DNA of 64,000 nucleotides, taken from assembly GCF_008806345.1 (NCBI RefSeq), contig NZ_VZZJ01000009.1, forward strand, positions 1 through 64,000. The letters are read 5' to 3'. The DNA comes from Methylobacterium planeticum (GTDB taxonomy: Bacteria; Pseudomonadota; Alphaproteobacteria; Rhizobiales; Beijerinckiaceae). The notes under the pieces are model-generated. The model had not been told where the DNA came from. It saw only the letters and a program-made list of their open reading frames with translations, and did no database searches. Shown piece by piece: positions 44,983 through 55,250 of this stretch (positions are counted from its first letter, which is position 1; the number at the start of each line of letters is the position of its first letter). The translations under genes were made by a program, and so were the position numbers.

Positions 44983-45080
44983 GGCTCGTAGCCTCCTCGG
45001 CCCGCGATGGCCCCGCGAGCGCCCGCCGCCCGGGGCCGGAGCCGTTTTTTTCGCAACGCATCCGTGCTGGCGAACGCTCG

Positions 45081-45155
45081 GGCGGCCGTCAAGGCTCGCG
45101 GCAAGGGCGGCCGTCAAGGCTCGCGGCAAGGGCGGCCGTCAAGGCTCGCGGCAAG
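45081..45155. repeat. Three perfect 25-bp tandem repeats
   Basis: Unit GGCGGCCGTCAAGGCTCGCG plus GCAAG, at 45081-45105, 45106-45130 and 45131-45155, with GGCGG of a fourth. The copies are identical, so the array is recent or kept uniform. It lies between the starts/ends of the DUF6489 and DHH genes, both read on the minus strand. Confidence 0.9.
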
Positions 45156-45219
45156 GGCGGGCGGCTCCCCGATGGCGCGCGGGTGCCGCCGGAGCGCCCC
45201 CGCCCCGGCGGGGAGCGCC

Positions 45220-46383
45220 CTACCCCTTCCAGTTCTTCAGGGCCGCGAAGGGGCTCGTGGCCGGATCGGGCGGCGGCGGGTTCAGGATCGGCTCGACCTG
45301 CGCGACCGCGTCGGCGAGGGAGAAGGCCGAGCCGCCGGTAAGCTTTCCGCCCGCGGCGTCCTTGTGGCCGCCGCCACGGAACCGGCGCGCGCCCTCCAGC
45401 GCCGTCTCGTCGTTCGAGCGGAAGGAGAGCGTGCCGACGCGCTGCACGTTGACGACGCGGCGCGCCCGGCCGCTCACCATGATCAGGTCCGAGACCCGTT
45501 GGAAGGTGCCGGAATCGAGGCCGAAGGACAGGAGCGTTCCGTCCGAGAGCCGGTGGAACAGCGCGTCCGAGCGGGCGAGCGCCCGCGCGATCCGCATGCG
45601 GGTCGTCAGGGCCGGATCGTCCGCGGGATCGTCCGCCATGAAAGTGTCGACGATGCCGACCCGGATGGCGCCGACCTGAGCCTCGACGCGGGCAGGGGTC
45701 GCCCCCTCGCGCAGGAGCCCCGCGACGGCCCGCAGCAGCATCCCGACGAAGCGGTCGTGCCAGGGATGGCCCACGGGAACGAGGGTGCCGACATTGTCCC
45801 AGAACACCTCGTCGAGGGCGAGGCCCCCCGCGAAGGCGGGCCGCTCCTTCTTCCAGAGGTCGAGGGCGTCGACCGCCGCGACGAGGGCCTGCAGCTCGGC
45901 GTCGGCCTCGGCCGGGACGGGGCGGGTCGCGTAGAGGTTCCGGTGCTCGTAGGCCATGCGGGTGGCGCAGCGGCCCTCGTCGATCAGGATCGCGATGTTC
46001 GGATCCCCGAGTTCGAAGCGCCTGAGGGTCGGAATCTCGGGATCGGCGACGGGCTCAAGGCCCTGGTCGCGCAGCTGGTCGATCGAGGAGGCGTGGTGGT
46101 CGAGGACGACGAGGCGGTGGCGCGCGTCCTCCTGGCGGCGGCGGTTCAGGGCCGCGAAGCTGCGGATGAACTTCACCGCGACGGCCTCGAGGCCGAGATC
46201 GGTCATGATCAGGAGCTCGGGCGCGGGCGCCTTGTCGAGGCGCTTCAGCTCGGCTTCGACGACGGGGCCGACGTCGGAGTAGCGGGGGATGTGCACGATC
46301 CGCGCGACGTCGAGGACGGCGCCGACGAGGGTCGAGGCGCCGTAGCCGTCGAGGTCGTGGTGGGTGAGCTGGGTGACGTTCAA
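45220..46383 (-). CDS. DHH-family phosphoesterase
   Basis: 387 residues from a TTG at 46381-46383, giving LNVTQLTHHDLDGYGASTLV, where HHDLDG carries the first metal motif. LLIMTDLG and VVLDHHASS (the DHH motif) follow, and a C-terminal DHHA1-like RNA/nucleotide-binding part with RFRGGGHKDAAGG. Relatives include nanoRNases, RecJ and cyclic-dinucleotide phosphodiesterases; the exact substrate is open. The frame stays open upstream to 46656, but that part is low-complexity and crosses the dinB promoter. It diverges from dinB, with a LexA box between them, so shared SOS control is possible. Confidence 0.82.
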   Translation of the reverse strand: MNVTQLTHHDLDGYGASTLVGAVLDVARIVHIPRYSDVGPVVEAELKRLDKAPAPELLIMTDLGLEAVAVKFIRSFAALNRRRQEDARHRLVVLDHHASSIDQLRDQGLEPVADPEIPTLRRFELGDPNIAILIDEGRCATRMAYEHRNLYATRPVPAEADAELQALVAAVDALDLWKKERPAFAGGLALDEVFWDNVGTLVPVGHPWHDRFVGMLLRAVAGLLREGATPARVEAQVGAIRVGIVDTFMADDPADDPALTTRMRIARALARSDALFHRLSDGTLLSFGLDSGTFQRVSDLIMVSGRARRVVNVQRVGTLSFRSNDETALEGARRFRGGGHKDAAGGKLTGGSAFSLADAVAQVEPILNPPPPDPATSPFAALKNWKG

Positions 46384-46504
46384 GGGGCGAATCCCGTCCT
46401 CGGAGCGCTGGCGCGAGACGGTCTTATGGGGCAGGCGGGCGGGCGGGGCGAGCCCCCGGCACGAGGGGACGGCGCGACGGCGGTGGACGGCGCCCGCCCC
46501 GGGC

Positions 46505-46533
46505 TTGACCCGCGCGGGCGGAGATTCGATCTG
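46505..46533 (+). promoter_or_regulatory. Probable dinB promoter
   Basis: TTGACC (46505-46510), 17 bases, then GATCTG (46528-46533), directly followed by the LexA box. Weak match at -10. Confidence 0.4.
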
Positions 46534-46548
46534 GAACAAGTCATGAAC
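46534..46548 (+). promoter_or_regulatory. LexA (SOS) box upstream of dinB
   Basis: GAAC-AAGTCAT-GAAC, that is GTTC-N7-GTTC on the other strand, the alphaproteobacterial LexA site. It ends 40 bases before the dinB start, directly downstream of a -10-like hexamer, a placing that would block transcription. DNA polymerase IV genes are common SOS members. Confidence 0.8.
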
Positions 46549-46588
46549 GAAGTGTCCTGGAAAACCCCGCGCCAGCCGTGAACCCGTC

Positions 46589-47695
46589 ATGAGCCCGGAC
46601 CTGTCGCCGGACCTCGCCCCCGCCGGGGGCCTCCGCAAGGTCATCCATATCGACATGGACGCGTTCTACGCGTCGGTCGAGCAGCGCGACGACCCTGGGT
46701 TGCAGGGCCGGCCGATCGCGGTCGGGGGCTCGCGGGAGCGGGGCGTGGTGGCGGCGGCGAGCTACGAGGCGCGGGCCTTCGGGGTGCGCTCGGCCATGCC
46801 CGCGGTGACGGCGCGCCGGCTCTGCCCGGACCTCGTCTTCGTCAAGCCCCGCTTCGACGTCTACCGGGCGATCTCGGAGGAGATCCGGGCGGTGTTGGCC
46901 GAGCACACCGCGGTGATCGAGCCGGTGGCCCTCGACGAGGCCTATCTCGACGTGACCAAGAACCGCCAGGGCCTGCCGAGCGCCACCGCGGTGGCAGGGG
47001 CGATCCGGGCGGCGATCCGGGCCCGGACCGGGCTCGTGGCCTCGGCGGGGGTCTCCTACAACAAGTTCCTGGCCAAGGTCGCCTCCGATTACCGCAAGCC
47101 CGACGCGCTCTTCGTGATCACCCCCGCGATGGGGCCGGCCTTCGTGGAGGACCTGGCGATCGGCCGCTTCCACGGGGTCGGGCCGGTGACGGAGGCGAAG
47201 ATGAAGAGCCTCGGCATCCTGACCGGGCGCGATCTCAAGGCGCGTTCGCTGGAGGAGCTCCTCCGGCATTTCGGCAGCGCCGCGGCCTATTACCACGCGG
47301 TGGCGCGGGGCATCGACGAGCGCCCGGTCCGGGCCCACCGCATCCGCAAGTCGATCGGGGCCGAGACCACCTTCGCGGAGGACGCGACCGCCTACGAGAC
47401 CCTTGCCGAGCGCCTGGGGCCGATCCTCGACAAGGTCTGGGCGGGCTGCCTCGCCCGGGACCTGCGCGGGCGCACCGTGACCCTCAAGGTGAAGTTCTCG
47501 GATTTCGAGCAGATCACCCGGGCCCGCTCCCTCCCCGCCCCCGTGGCCGACCGGGACGGCCTGGAGCGGGTCAGCCTCGCGATCCTGCGCGACGCCTTCC
47601 CGCTGCGCCGGAGCGTGCGTCTCATCGGCGTCTCGCTCTCGGCCCTGCACCACGGCCCGGCAGAGGAGCCCCGGCAGCTCGGCCTCGGGATCTGA
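46589..47695 (+). CDS. dinB: DNA polymerase IV
   Basis: Y-family translesion polymerase, 368 residues. Metal residues Asp22 and Asp24 (HIDMDAFYASVEQ) and Asp116-Glu117 (ALDEAYLDVT) are present; the usual SIDE is ALDE here. The steric-gate region (FYASVE), fingers, thumb (GRFHGVGPVTEAKMKSLGI) and little-finger domain follow. It ends RQLGLGI, a beta-clamp binding peptide (QLxLx-type). A LexA box at 46534-46548 predicts SOS induction. Divergent from the DHH gene. Confidence 0.96.
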   Translation: MSPDLSPDLAPAGGLRKVIHIDMDAFYASVEQRDDPGLQGRPIAVGGSRERGVVAAASYEARAFGVRSAMPAVTARRLCPDLVFVKPRFDVYRAISEEIRAVLAEHTAVIEPVALDEAYLDVTKNRQGLPSATAVAGAIRAAIRARTGLVASAGVSYNKFLAKVASDYRKPDALFVITPAMGPAFVEDLAIGRFHGVGPVTEAKMKSLGILTGRDLKARSLEELLRHFGSAAAYYHAVARGIDERPVRAHRIRKSIGAETTFAEDATAYETLAERLGPILDKVWAGCLARDLRGRTVTLKVKFSDFEQITRARSLPAPVADRDGLERVSLAILRDAFPLRRSVRLIGVSLSALHHGPAEEPRQLGLGI

Positions 47696-47842
47696 GGACC
47701 GGCGCCGGCCCGGGGGACGATCCGCAGCGGGCGCCCGATCCGCCTCAGCCCCGCCCCGCGTCGCGGCGGCTTTGCCGGTAATCCCTCGAGATGGCAGAAG
47801 CGGCCGGTGGGAGCCGCCTCCGGCTCGGCGAAGGGACGCGGC

Positions 47843-48595
47843 ATGACGGTGTCGAGCGAGGACGACCTGGCGGGGCTGAGGCGGATCGGGCGCATCGTCG
47901 CCAACGCGCTGGAGGCGATGGGCAAGGCCGTCGAGCCCGGCATGACCACGCGCGAGCTCGATCAGGTCGGGCGGGCCTTCCTCGAGGCGGCCGGGGCCCG
48001 GCCGGCCCCGGAGCTGGCCTACGGCTTTCCGGGGGCGACCTGCATCAGCGTCAACGAGGCGATCGCCCACGGCATCCCGGGCGACCGCCGGATCCGGCCG
48101 GGCGACCTCGTCAACATCGACGTCTCGGCGGAGCGGGACGGCTACTTCGCCGATACCGGGGCGTCGTTCGCCGTGCCCCCCGTGACGCGCGCGGTGGAGC
48201 GGCTCTGCACGGACGGGCGCCGGGCGATGTGGGCGGGCCTGCGCCAGGTCGGCAGCGGCAGGCCGCTGGCGGGCATCGGGCAGGCGGTCGGCGCCTTCGC
48301 GCGCCGGAACGGCTACACGCTGGTGCGCAACCTCGCCAGCCACGGCGTGGGCCTGTCGCTGCACGAGGCGCCGACCGAGATCGCGACCTGGCCGGACGCC
48401 TCCGAGCGCCGGATCATGGGGGACGGGCTGGTGTTCACCGTCGAGCCCTTCCTGTCCCTCGGCGCGACCTTCGCGGCGGATGGCGACGACCCCTGGACCC
48501 TCTACAGCCAGCCGCGGGCCCCGACGGTGCAGTACGAGCACACCGTCGTCGCCGCGCGCAACGGCCCCCTGATCCTCACCATGCCGGGCCGGTAG
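47843..48595 (+). CDS. map: Type I methionine aminopeptidase
   Basis: 250 residues from ATG 47843. Removes initiator methionine. Metal ligands Asp93 (NIDVS), Asp104 (DTGASF), His167 (ASHGVGLSLHE), Glu201 (FTVEPF) and Glu232 (QYEHT) are all present, with substrate His77 (AHGIPG). The N-terminal SH3-binding/zinc extension is absent, as usual for the short bacterial form. The gene lies 147 bases after dinB and has its own RBS-like GGGACGCGGC. Many relatives hold a second map gene, and this may be the accessory copy. Confidence 0.94.
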   Translation: MTVSSEDDLAGLRRIGRIVANALEAMGKAVEPGMTTRELDQVGRAFLEAAGARPAPELAYGFPGATCISVNEAIAHGIPGDRRIRPGDLVNIDVSAERDGYFADTGASFAVPPVTRAVERLCTDGRRAMWAGLRQVGSGRPLAGIGQAVGAFARRNGYTLVRNLASHGVGLSLHEAPTEIATWPDASERRIMGDGLVFTVEPFLSLGATFAADGDDPWTLYSQPRAPTVQYEHTVVAARNGPLILTMPGR

Positions 48596-48615
48596 CGACG
48601 CCGGCCGGAAGGGAC

Positions 48616-48631
48616 CCCGCGAGGTCGCGGG
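48616..48631 (+). terminator. Short hairpin after map
   Basis: CCCGCG (48616-48621), AGGT loop, CGCGGG (48626-48631), 20 bases after the map stop. No T-run. Confidence 0.4.
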
Positions 48632-48738
48632 AGCCCGTCCGGGCGCAGGTCCCCCGATCCCCGGATCACCGGACATGGGCCGCGCCGGAGCGGGCGCGTC
48701 CGGCGCGGCCCGGCGGAGCCGGCGCGCAGGCCCGCCCC

Positions 48739-48972
48739 TCAGGCCTCGGCGCCCGCGAGGGCGCGCCGGACGTAGCCCCGCGAGATCAGGCGGCTCCGCG
48801 CGCGCTCCCGGCGCTCGGCCTCGCGCAGGTCCGCCAGGGCGTCGGCGATCGCCCGGCGCAGGGCGAGCCCCGGATCCCCGGAGGCGGTCCTGAGATACGC
48901 CTGGGCGATCTCCTCCACCGGACCGGGGGGCGTCTCCGTCACCGGACGGGCCTGTGTGTCAGCCGTAGCCAT
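48739..48972 (-). CDS. Small hypothetical protein with SOS-type upstream site
   Basis: 77 residues from ATG 48972 (frame open to 48999), mostly charged helix: PVEEIAQAYLRTASGDPGLALRRAIADALADLREAERRERARSR in part, ending RGYVRRALAGAEA. No Cys, no signal peptide, and no family recognised. Codon use agrees with neighbours. A GAAC-N7-GAAC site lies 18 bases upstream of the start (48990-49004), so LexA control is possible. It converges on map. Confidence 0.65.
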   Translation of the reverse strand: MATADTQARPVTETPPGPVEEIAQAYLRTASGDPGLALRRAIADALADLREAERRERARSRLISRGYVRRALAGAEA

Positions 48973-48989
48973 CGGGGTGCTCCCAACGA

Positions 48990-49004
48990 GAACGGACACA
49001 GAAC
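48990..49004 (-). promoter_or_regulatory. LexA-like box upstream of the 77-residue protein
   Basis: GAAC-GGACACA-GAAC on the plus strand, GTTC-N7-GTTC reading toward the minus-strand gene, 18 bases from its start codon. It is the same motif as at dinB. Confidence 0.5.
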
Positions 49005-49164
49005 ACGCCCGGACGGTTAAGGTTCGGTTAAGAACATGCAGCGGGTTGTGGACAAGGCGCGGCCCTCCCGGGCGCGGGACGCCCGCCCAGGCTTCCGTCG
49101 TGCGGCCGCACCCGCCGGTCGCCGGGGCCGCGAGGTGCGGCGCGGCGCTCGGCCGGGTCCGGGC

Positions 49165-50604
49165 TCAGCTGTGAATCACCTTGCCGTAGGCGTCGAGCAC
49201 GCTCTCGTGCATCATCTCGGAGAGCGTCGGGTGCGGGAACACCGTGTGCATCAGCTCTTCCTCGGTGGTCTCCAGCGTCATGGCGACGACGTAGCCCTGG
49301 ATCAGCTCGGTCACCTCGGCCCCGACCATGTGGGCGCCGAGCAGCTGGCCGGTCTTGGCGTCGAAGATCGTCTTGACCATCCCGTCCGGCTCGCCGAGGG
49401 CGATGGCCTTGCCGTTGCCCGCGAAGGGGAAGCGGCCGACCTTGACGGCGAAGCCCTGCTCCTTGGCCTTGGCCTCGGTGAGGCCGACGCTGGCGATCTG
49501 CGGCTGGCAATAGGTGCAGCCCGGGATCTTGCCCTTGTCCATCGGGTGGGTGTGCAGGCCCTTGATGGTCTCGATGCAGATGACGCCCTCGTGCTCGGCC
49601 TTGTGGGCGAGCATGGGCGGCCCGGCGACGTCCCCGATGGCGTAGAGGCCCGGCACGTTGGTGCGCCCGAGCCCGTCGGTGACGACGATGCCGCGGTCGA
49701 TCGTGACCCCGAGCCTCTCGAGCCCGATCCCCTCGATGTTGCCGACGACGCCGACCGCCGAGATCAGCTTCTCGGCGGTGATCGTCTGGGACTTCCCGTC
49801 CTGGCCCTCGATCGTGGCGGTCACGCTGTCGGCGGCCTTCTCGACCTTGGTCACCTTGGCGCCGGTGAGGATCTTGATCCCCTGCTTCTCGAAGCGCTTG
49901 CGGGCGAGGCCCGCGATCTCCGCATCCTCCACCGGCAGGATCTGGGGCAGCAATTCCACCACCGTCACCTCGGCGCCCATGGTGCGGTAGAAGGAGGCGA
50001 ACTCGATCCCGATCGCGCCCGAGCCCATCACCAGCAGGCTCTTGGGCATCGCCTCCGGCACCATCGCCTCGTAATAGGTCCAGATCTGCTTCTTGTCGGG
50101 TTCGATGCCGGGGATCGCCCGGGGGCGGGCGCCGGTCGCCACGATGATGTGCTTGGCCGCGTAGGTGCCCGCCCCCTTGGCGCCCTTCGGGGCCTCGGCG
50201 CGCTTGGTCTCCTTGACGGTGACCTGGCCCGGCTGGTTGCCCTTGGCGACGGAATCGACCGCGGCCTCGCCCCAGATCACGTCGACCTTGTTCTTCTTGA
50301 GCAGCATGCCGACGCCGCCGTTGAGCCGGCCCGAGACGCCGCGCGAGCGCTTGACGATGGCGGCGGTGTCGAAGCCGACCGTCCCGGCGCTCAGGCCGTA
50401 ATCGCCCGCGTGCTGCATGTAGTGGTAGATCTCGGCCGAGCGCAGCAGGGCCTTGGTGGGGATGCAGCCCCAGTTCAGGCAGATGCCGCCGAGATGCTCC
50501 CGGTCGACCACCGCGGTCTTGAACCCGAGCTGCGCCGCGCGGATCGCCGTGACGTAGCCGCCGGGGCCGGCGCCGATGATGAGGACGTCGTAGGTGTCGG
50601 CCAT
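49165..50604 (-). CDS. lpdA: Dihydrolipoyl dehydrogenase (E3)
   Basis: FAD enzyme reoxidising dihydrolipoyl arms and making NADH, 479 residues. FAD motif VLIIGAGPGGYVTA, redox disulphide Cys42-Cys47 (GGICLNWGCIPTK), NAD motif VMGSGAIGIEFASF, second FAD motif LYAIGDVAGPPMLAHKAEHEG (in part) and the catalytic His-Glu region HTVFPHPTLSEMMHE are complete. A short Lys/Ala-rich insert (KRAEAPKGAKGAG, ~133-145) is seen before the first domain crossover. Last gene of the pdh operon, 193 bases after pdhC. Confidence 0.97.
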   Translation of the reverse strand: MADTYDVLIIGAGPGGYVTAIRAAQLGFKTAVVDREHLGGICLNWGCIPTKALLRSAEIYHYMQHAGDYGLSAGTVGFDTAAIVKRSRGVSGRLNGGVGMLLKKNKVDVIWGEAAVDSVAKGNQPGQVTVKETKRAEAPKGAKGAGTYAAKHIIVATGARPRAIPGIEPDKKQIWTYYEAMVPEAMPKSLLVMGSGAIGIEFASFYRTMGAEVTVVELLPQILPVEDAEIAGLARKRFEKQGIKILTGAKVTKVEKAADSVTATIEGQDGKSQTITAEKLISAVGVVGNIEGIGLERLGVTIDRGIVVTDGLGRTNVPGLYAIGDVAGPPMLAHKAEHEGVICIETIKGLHTHPMDKGKIPGCTYCQPQIASVGLTEAKAKEQGFAVKVGRFPFAGNGKAIALGEPDGMVKTIFDAKTGQLLGAHMVGAEVTELIQGYVVAMTLETTEEELMHTVFPHPTLSEMMHESVLDAYGKVIHS

Positions 50605-50797
50605 GGTGCTATCCTCGGCGTGTGATCCGGATCGTCATTCCGGGGGGCTGGGCAGTAGAGCCCGGACACCAGACGCGCCGGCGGCATCGGCTGGATCTCG
50701 GCCTGCGATTCTGGATTCCGGGGGCGCGCGCGCCCCAGACTGACGGCTCTCGATGGAGGCTCGGCCACGACGCGTGCCGCGACAGCCGCGGCCACCC

Positions 50798-52276
50798 TCA
50801 CACCAGCATGCCCATCGGGTTCTCGATCAGGCTCTTGAAGGCCGCGATCAGCTCGGCGCCGAGCGCCCCGTCGAGGACGCGGTGGTCGCAGGAGAGGGTG
50901 GCGGTCATCATCTGCACCACGGCGGGCGCGTTCTCCTTCACCACCACCCGCTTCTCGCCCGCGCCCACCGCCAGGATGGTCGATTGCGGCGGGTTGATCA
51001 CCGCGGTGAAGTGCTTGATGCCGAACATGCCGAGGTTCGAGACCGAGGTGACGCCGCCCTGGTACTCCTCGGGCTTCAGCTTCTTGGCCCGCGCCCGGCC
51101 CGCGAAATCCTTCATCTCGTTCGAGATGGTCGAGAGGGTCTTCTCGTCGGCCCGGCGGATCACCGGGGTGAACAGGCCCCCGTCGATCGCCACCGCGACC
51201 CCGACCTCGGCGTGCTTGAAGCGCAGCACCCGGTCCTCGGCCCAGACGGCGTTGGCGGCCGGCACCCGGATCAGCGCGAGGCCCATCGCCTTGATGATGA
51301 AGTCGTTGACCGAGAGCTTGAAGCTCGGCTTGCCGTCCTTGTCCTTGCCGGCGCTGCCGTTGAGCTGCTCGCGCAGCTTCATCAGCGCGTCGATCTCGCA
51401 ATCGACCGTGAGGTAGAAGTGCGGCGCCACCTGCATCGCCTCGGTGAGGCGCTTGGCGATGGTCCTGCGCATGCCGTCGAGGGGAACCTCCTCGTAGGCG
51501 CCCTTCTGGTAGAAGCCCCGGACCTGATCGAGGCTGAGGCCGGCGGGCGCCGCCGCGGCGGCCCTCGGGGCCGGGGCGGACGGGGCCGGCGCCGCGGCGG
51601 GGGCCGCGGCCTCGGGCGCGCCCGCCTTCGCATCTGCCTTCGCACCCGCCTTGGCGGTGCCGCCCGCCACCGCCGCGCGGACGTCGCGCTCGATCACCCG
51701 GCCGTGGGGGCCCGAGCCCGGCACGGCCGAGAGGTCGATGCCCTCCTGCTTGGCGATGCGGCGGGCGAGCGGGGAGGCGAAGACGCGCCCGCCCGATTCC
51801 GCCGGGGCGGCGCCGTTCGCCTTGACCCCGGACGCCTTGCCCCCGTTCGCCTCGGCCCCGCTCGCCTTGGCCGCTGGCGTCGCGCCGTCCGGGGCCTCGT
51901 TCACCCGCTCGTAGCTCATGTGGCCGCCGCCGGGGGTGGTGTTCTGGCCGGCCGGGGCGGGCTCGGCCTGGGCCGCCGGCGCGGGCGCCTGGGCACCGCC
52001 GCCGGCGGGGGCCTGGACGCTGCCCGGGTCCTCGCCCTCGGCGGCGATGAGGGCGATCAGGTCGTTGACCGGCACGTCGGCGGTGCCCTCGGGCACCAGG
52101 ATCTTGGCGAGCACGCCCTCGTCGATCGCCTCGACCTCCATGGTGGCCTTGTCGGTCTCGATCTCGGCCAGCACGTCGCCGGACTTGATCGCGTCGCCCT
52201 CCTTCTTGAGCCACTTGGCAAGGTTGCCCTTCTCCATCGTGGGCGACAAAGCGGGCATCAGGACGTTGATGGGCAT
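50798..52276 (-). CDS. pdhC: Pyruvate dehydrogenase E2 (dihydrolipoamide acetyltransferase)
   Basis: 492 residues. One lipoyl domain (~1-78) with the modified Lys43 ([11 protein letters not shown]), an Ala/Pro/Gly-rich linker, a peripheral subunit-binding domain ([24 protein letters not shown] in part), a second Ala/Pro linker, and the catalytic acetyltransferase domain ending with [16 protein letters not shown]. The linker holds repeats [19 protein letters not shown]. Part of its lipoyl coding region is identical in DNA to that of pdhB for 87 bases. Lipoylation depends on LipA. Confidence 0.96.
   Translation of the reverse strand: MPINVLMPALSPTMEKGNLAKWLKKEGDAIKSGDVLAEIETDKATMEVEAIDEGVLAKILVPEGTADVPVNDLIALIAAEGEDPGSVQAPAGGGAQAPAPAAQAEPAPAGQNTTPGGGHMSYERVNEAPDGATPAAKASGAEANGGKASGVKANGAAPAESGGRVFASPLARRIAKQEGIDLSAVPGSGPHGRVIERDVRAAVAGGTAKAGAKADAKAGAPEAAAPAAAPAPSAPAPRAAAAAPAGLSLDQVRGFYQKGAYEEVPLDGMRRTIAKRLTEAMQVAPHFYLTVDCEIDALMKLREQLNGSAGKDKDGKPSFKLSVNDFIIKAMGLALIRVPAANAVWAEDRVLRFKHAEVGVAVAIDGGLFTPVIRRADEKTLSTISNEMKDFAGRARAKKLKPEEYQGGVTSVSNLGMFGIKHFTAVINPPQSTILAVGAGEKRVVVKENAPAVVQMMTATLSCDHRVLDGALGAELIAAFKSLIENPMGMLV
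52097..52183. repeat. 87-bp perfect direct repeat, copy in pdhC
   Basis: Identical base for base to 53887-53973 in pdhB. It encodes the core of the lipoyl domain around the modified lysine. Outside these limits the two lipoyl regions differ. Confidence 0.9.
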
Positions 52277-52325
52277 CGCAAGGTTATCCTGATCGGCCAG
52301 TGGCCTGGCGTTGAATCTTGAGCGT

Positions 52326-52613
52326 TCAGTTGAGGAGGCTGTCCGGCCCGTCGGGGGGATCGGTCTCGGCCTCGAGGCCGGCGCGGATCTGCGCGAAGGC
52401 CTCCTCCTCCGAGAGGTCGGTCTCCAGGGCGTAGACCCGGGCCGCGTGGCGGGCGAGGTCGATCAGGAGGACACCCCAGGTGAAGGGGTCGTCGAAGGAG
52501 CGGCGGAGCGCGACGCTCACCGCCCCGTCGACGACGCTCGCCCGCAGGACCTCGACGCCGCCCTTCTCGAGGGCGTCCGGGGGAACGGAGAGCGGTTGGA
52601 ACGCCTTCGGCAT
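52326..52613 (-). CDS. DUF5076 family protein in the pdh operon
   Basis: 95 residues from ATG 52613, one base after the pdhB stop. [61 protein letters not shown] (in part) matches DUF5076, a small acidic alpha/beta protein found within or beside pdh genes of alphaproteobacteria. No catalytic motif or signal peptide. Its placement between E1-beta and E2 suggests a regulatory or assembly role in the complex, which is inference. Confidence 0.87.
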   Translation of the reverse strand: MPKAFQPLSVPPDALEKGGVEVLRASVVDGAVSVALRRSFDDPFTWGVLLIDLARHAARVYALETDLSEEEAFAQIRAGLEAETDPPDGPDSLLN

Positions 52614-52614
52614 C

Positions 52615-54066
<1,452 letters not shown>

Positions 54067-54131
54067 GGGTTACTCTGTCGGTGGGCGTCTGGGGGGCGGC
54101 CCGGGAGGGCGTCTCGCGGGGCGTCGCGCCG

Positions 54132-55250
54132 TCAGGCGCGGGCCTCCAGGAGGATGTCGGTCCAGAGCTCGGACGGATCGGGCTCGGGATCGTGGGTGGC
54201 GAATTCCGCGGAATCGTTGACGGTCTCGCGCACCTTGGCGTCGGTGGCCTTGAGCTCGGTCTCCGGCACGCCGTGCAGCTCGATCAGGCGCTTGCGCACC
54301 ATCTCGATCGGGTCGTGCTCCTCGCGCATCTTCGAGACCTCGTCCTTGGTCCGGTACTTGGCCGGGTCGGACATCGAATGGCCGCGGTAGCGGTAGGTCT
54401 GCATCTCGAGGATGTACGGGCCCTCGCCGGAGCGGGCATGCGCGATGGCGCGGCTCGCCGCCTCGCGCACGGTGCGCACGTCCATGCCGTCGACCTGCTC
54501 GCCCGGGATGCCGAAGGAGAGGCCGCGCCTCGAGAAGTCCGTCTGGGCCGAGGCGCGGGCCACCGAGGTGCCCATGGCGTAGCGGTTGTTCTCGATGACG
54601 TAGATCACCGGCAGCTTCCACAGGGCCGCCATGTTGAAGCTCTCGTAGACCTGGCCCTGGTTGGCCGCGCCGTCGCCCATATAGGTGAGGCTGACCTTGC
54701 CGTTCCGCCGATAGGCGTCGGCGAAGCCGAGGCCGGTGCCGAGGGAGACCTGGGCGCCGACGATGCCGTGGCCGCCGAAGAACTGCTTCTCGCGGGAGAA
54801 CATGTGCATCGAGCCGCCCTTGCCGCGCGAGTAGCCGCCGCGGCGCCCGGTCAGCTCGGCCATGACGCCCTTCGGGTCCATGCCGCAGGCGAGCATGTGG
54901 CCGTGATCCCGGTATCCGGTGATCACCTGATCCCCCTCCACCGAGGCCATCTGCATGCCGACGACCACGGCCTCCTGGCCGATATAGAGGTGGCAGAATC
55001 CCCCGATCAGGCCCATGCCGTAGAGCTGGCCCGCCTTCTCCTCGAAGCGGCGGATCAGCAGCATCTCGTGATAGGCGTGGAGATCCTCGTCGCGGGTGAA
55101 TTGCGGCGCGTTCGGCGCGGGCTGGTGGGCTGCGGCGGCCTCGGGTTTGCCTGCGGCGGCCTCGGGTTTGCCTGCGGCCGCCTCGGTTTTGCCCGCGGCA
55201 GCTTTGGCTGCATCGAGCTTCGGCTGCCCCGCCTCGTTCGCGGCATCCAT
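54132..55250 (-). CDS. pdhA: Pyruvate dehydrogenase E1 alpha
   Basis: 372 residues. Thiamine-diphosphate-dependent decarboxylation of pyruvate with PdhB. Residues 1-48 are an unusual Ala/Lys/Glu/Pro tail with EAAAGKP repeats; the enzyme begins near 50. TPP motif YMGDGAANQGQVYESFNMAALWKLPVIYVIENN (in part), MDVRTVREA and the phosphorylation-loop-like region YRYRGHSMSDPAKYRTKDEV (in part) are present. First of pdhA-pdhB-DUF5076-pdhC-lpdA; 240 bases separate it from ftsB. Confidence 0.97.
   Translation of the reverse strand: MDAANEAGQPKLDAAKAAAGKTEAAAGKPEAAAGKPEAAAAHQPAPNAPQFTRDEDLHAYHEMLLIRRFEEKAGQLYGMGLIGGFCHLYIGQEAVVVGMQMASVEGDQVITGYRDHGHMLACGMDPKGVMAELTGRRGGYSRGKGGSMHMFSREKQFFGGHGIVGAQVSLGTGLGFADAYRRNGKVSLTYMGDGAANQGQVYESFNMAALWKLPVIYVIENNRYAMGTSVARASAQTDFSRRGLSFGIPGEQVDGMDVRTVREAASRAIAHARSGEGPYILEMQTYRYRGHSMSDPAKYRTKDEVSKMREEHDPIEMVRKRLIELHGVPETELKATDAKVRETVNDSAEFATHDPEPDPSELWTDILLEARA
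55130..55192. repeat. Three 21-bp in-frame repeats in pdhA
   Basis: Units at 55130-55150, 55151-55171 (identical) and 55172-55192 (two changes). Each encodes EAAAGKP in the N-terminal tail of PdhA. Confidence 0.88.

Noticed and set aside
45081..45155. Tandem repeats as a CRISPR array
   Set aside because: The units are contiguous with no spacers, and no cas genes are present.
49047..49055. TGTGGACAA as a DnaA box
   Set aside because: A single box with one mismatch to TGTGGATAA; no cluster, AT-rich region or origin genes nearby.
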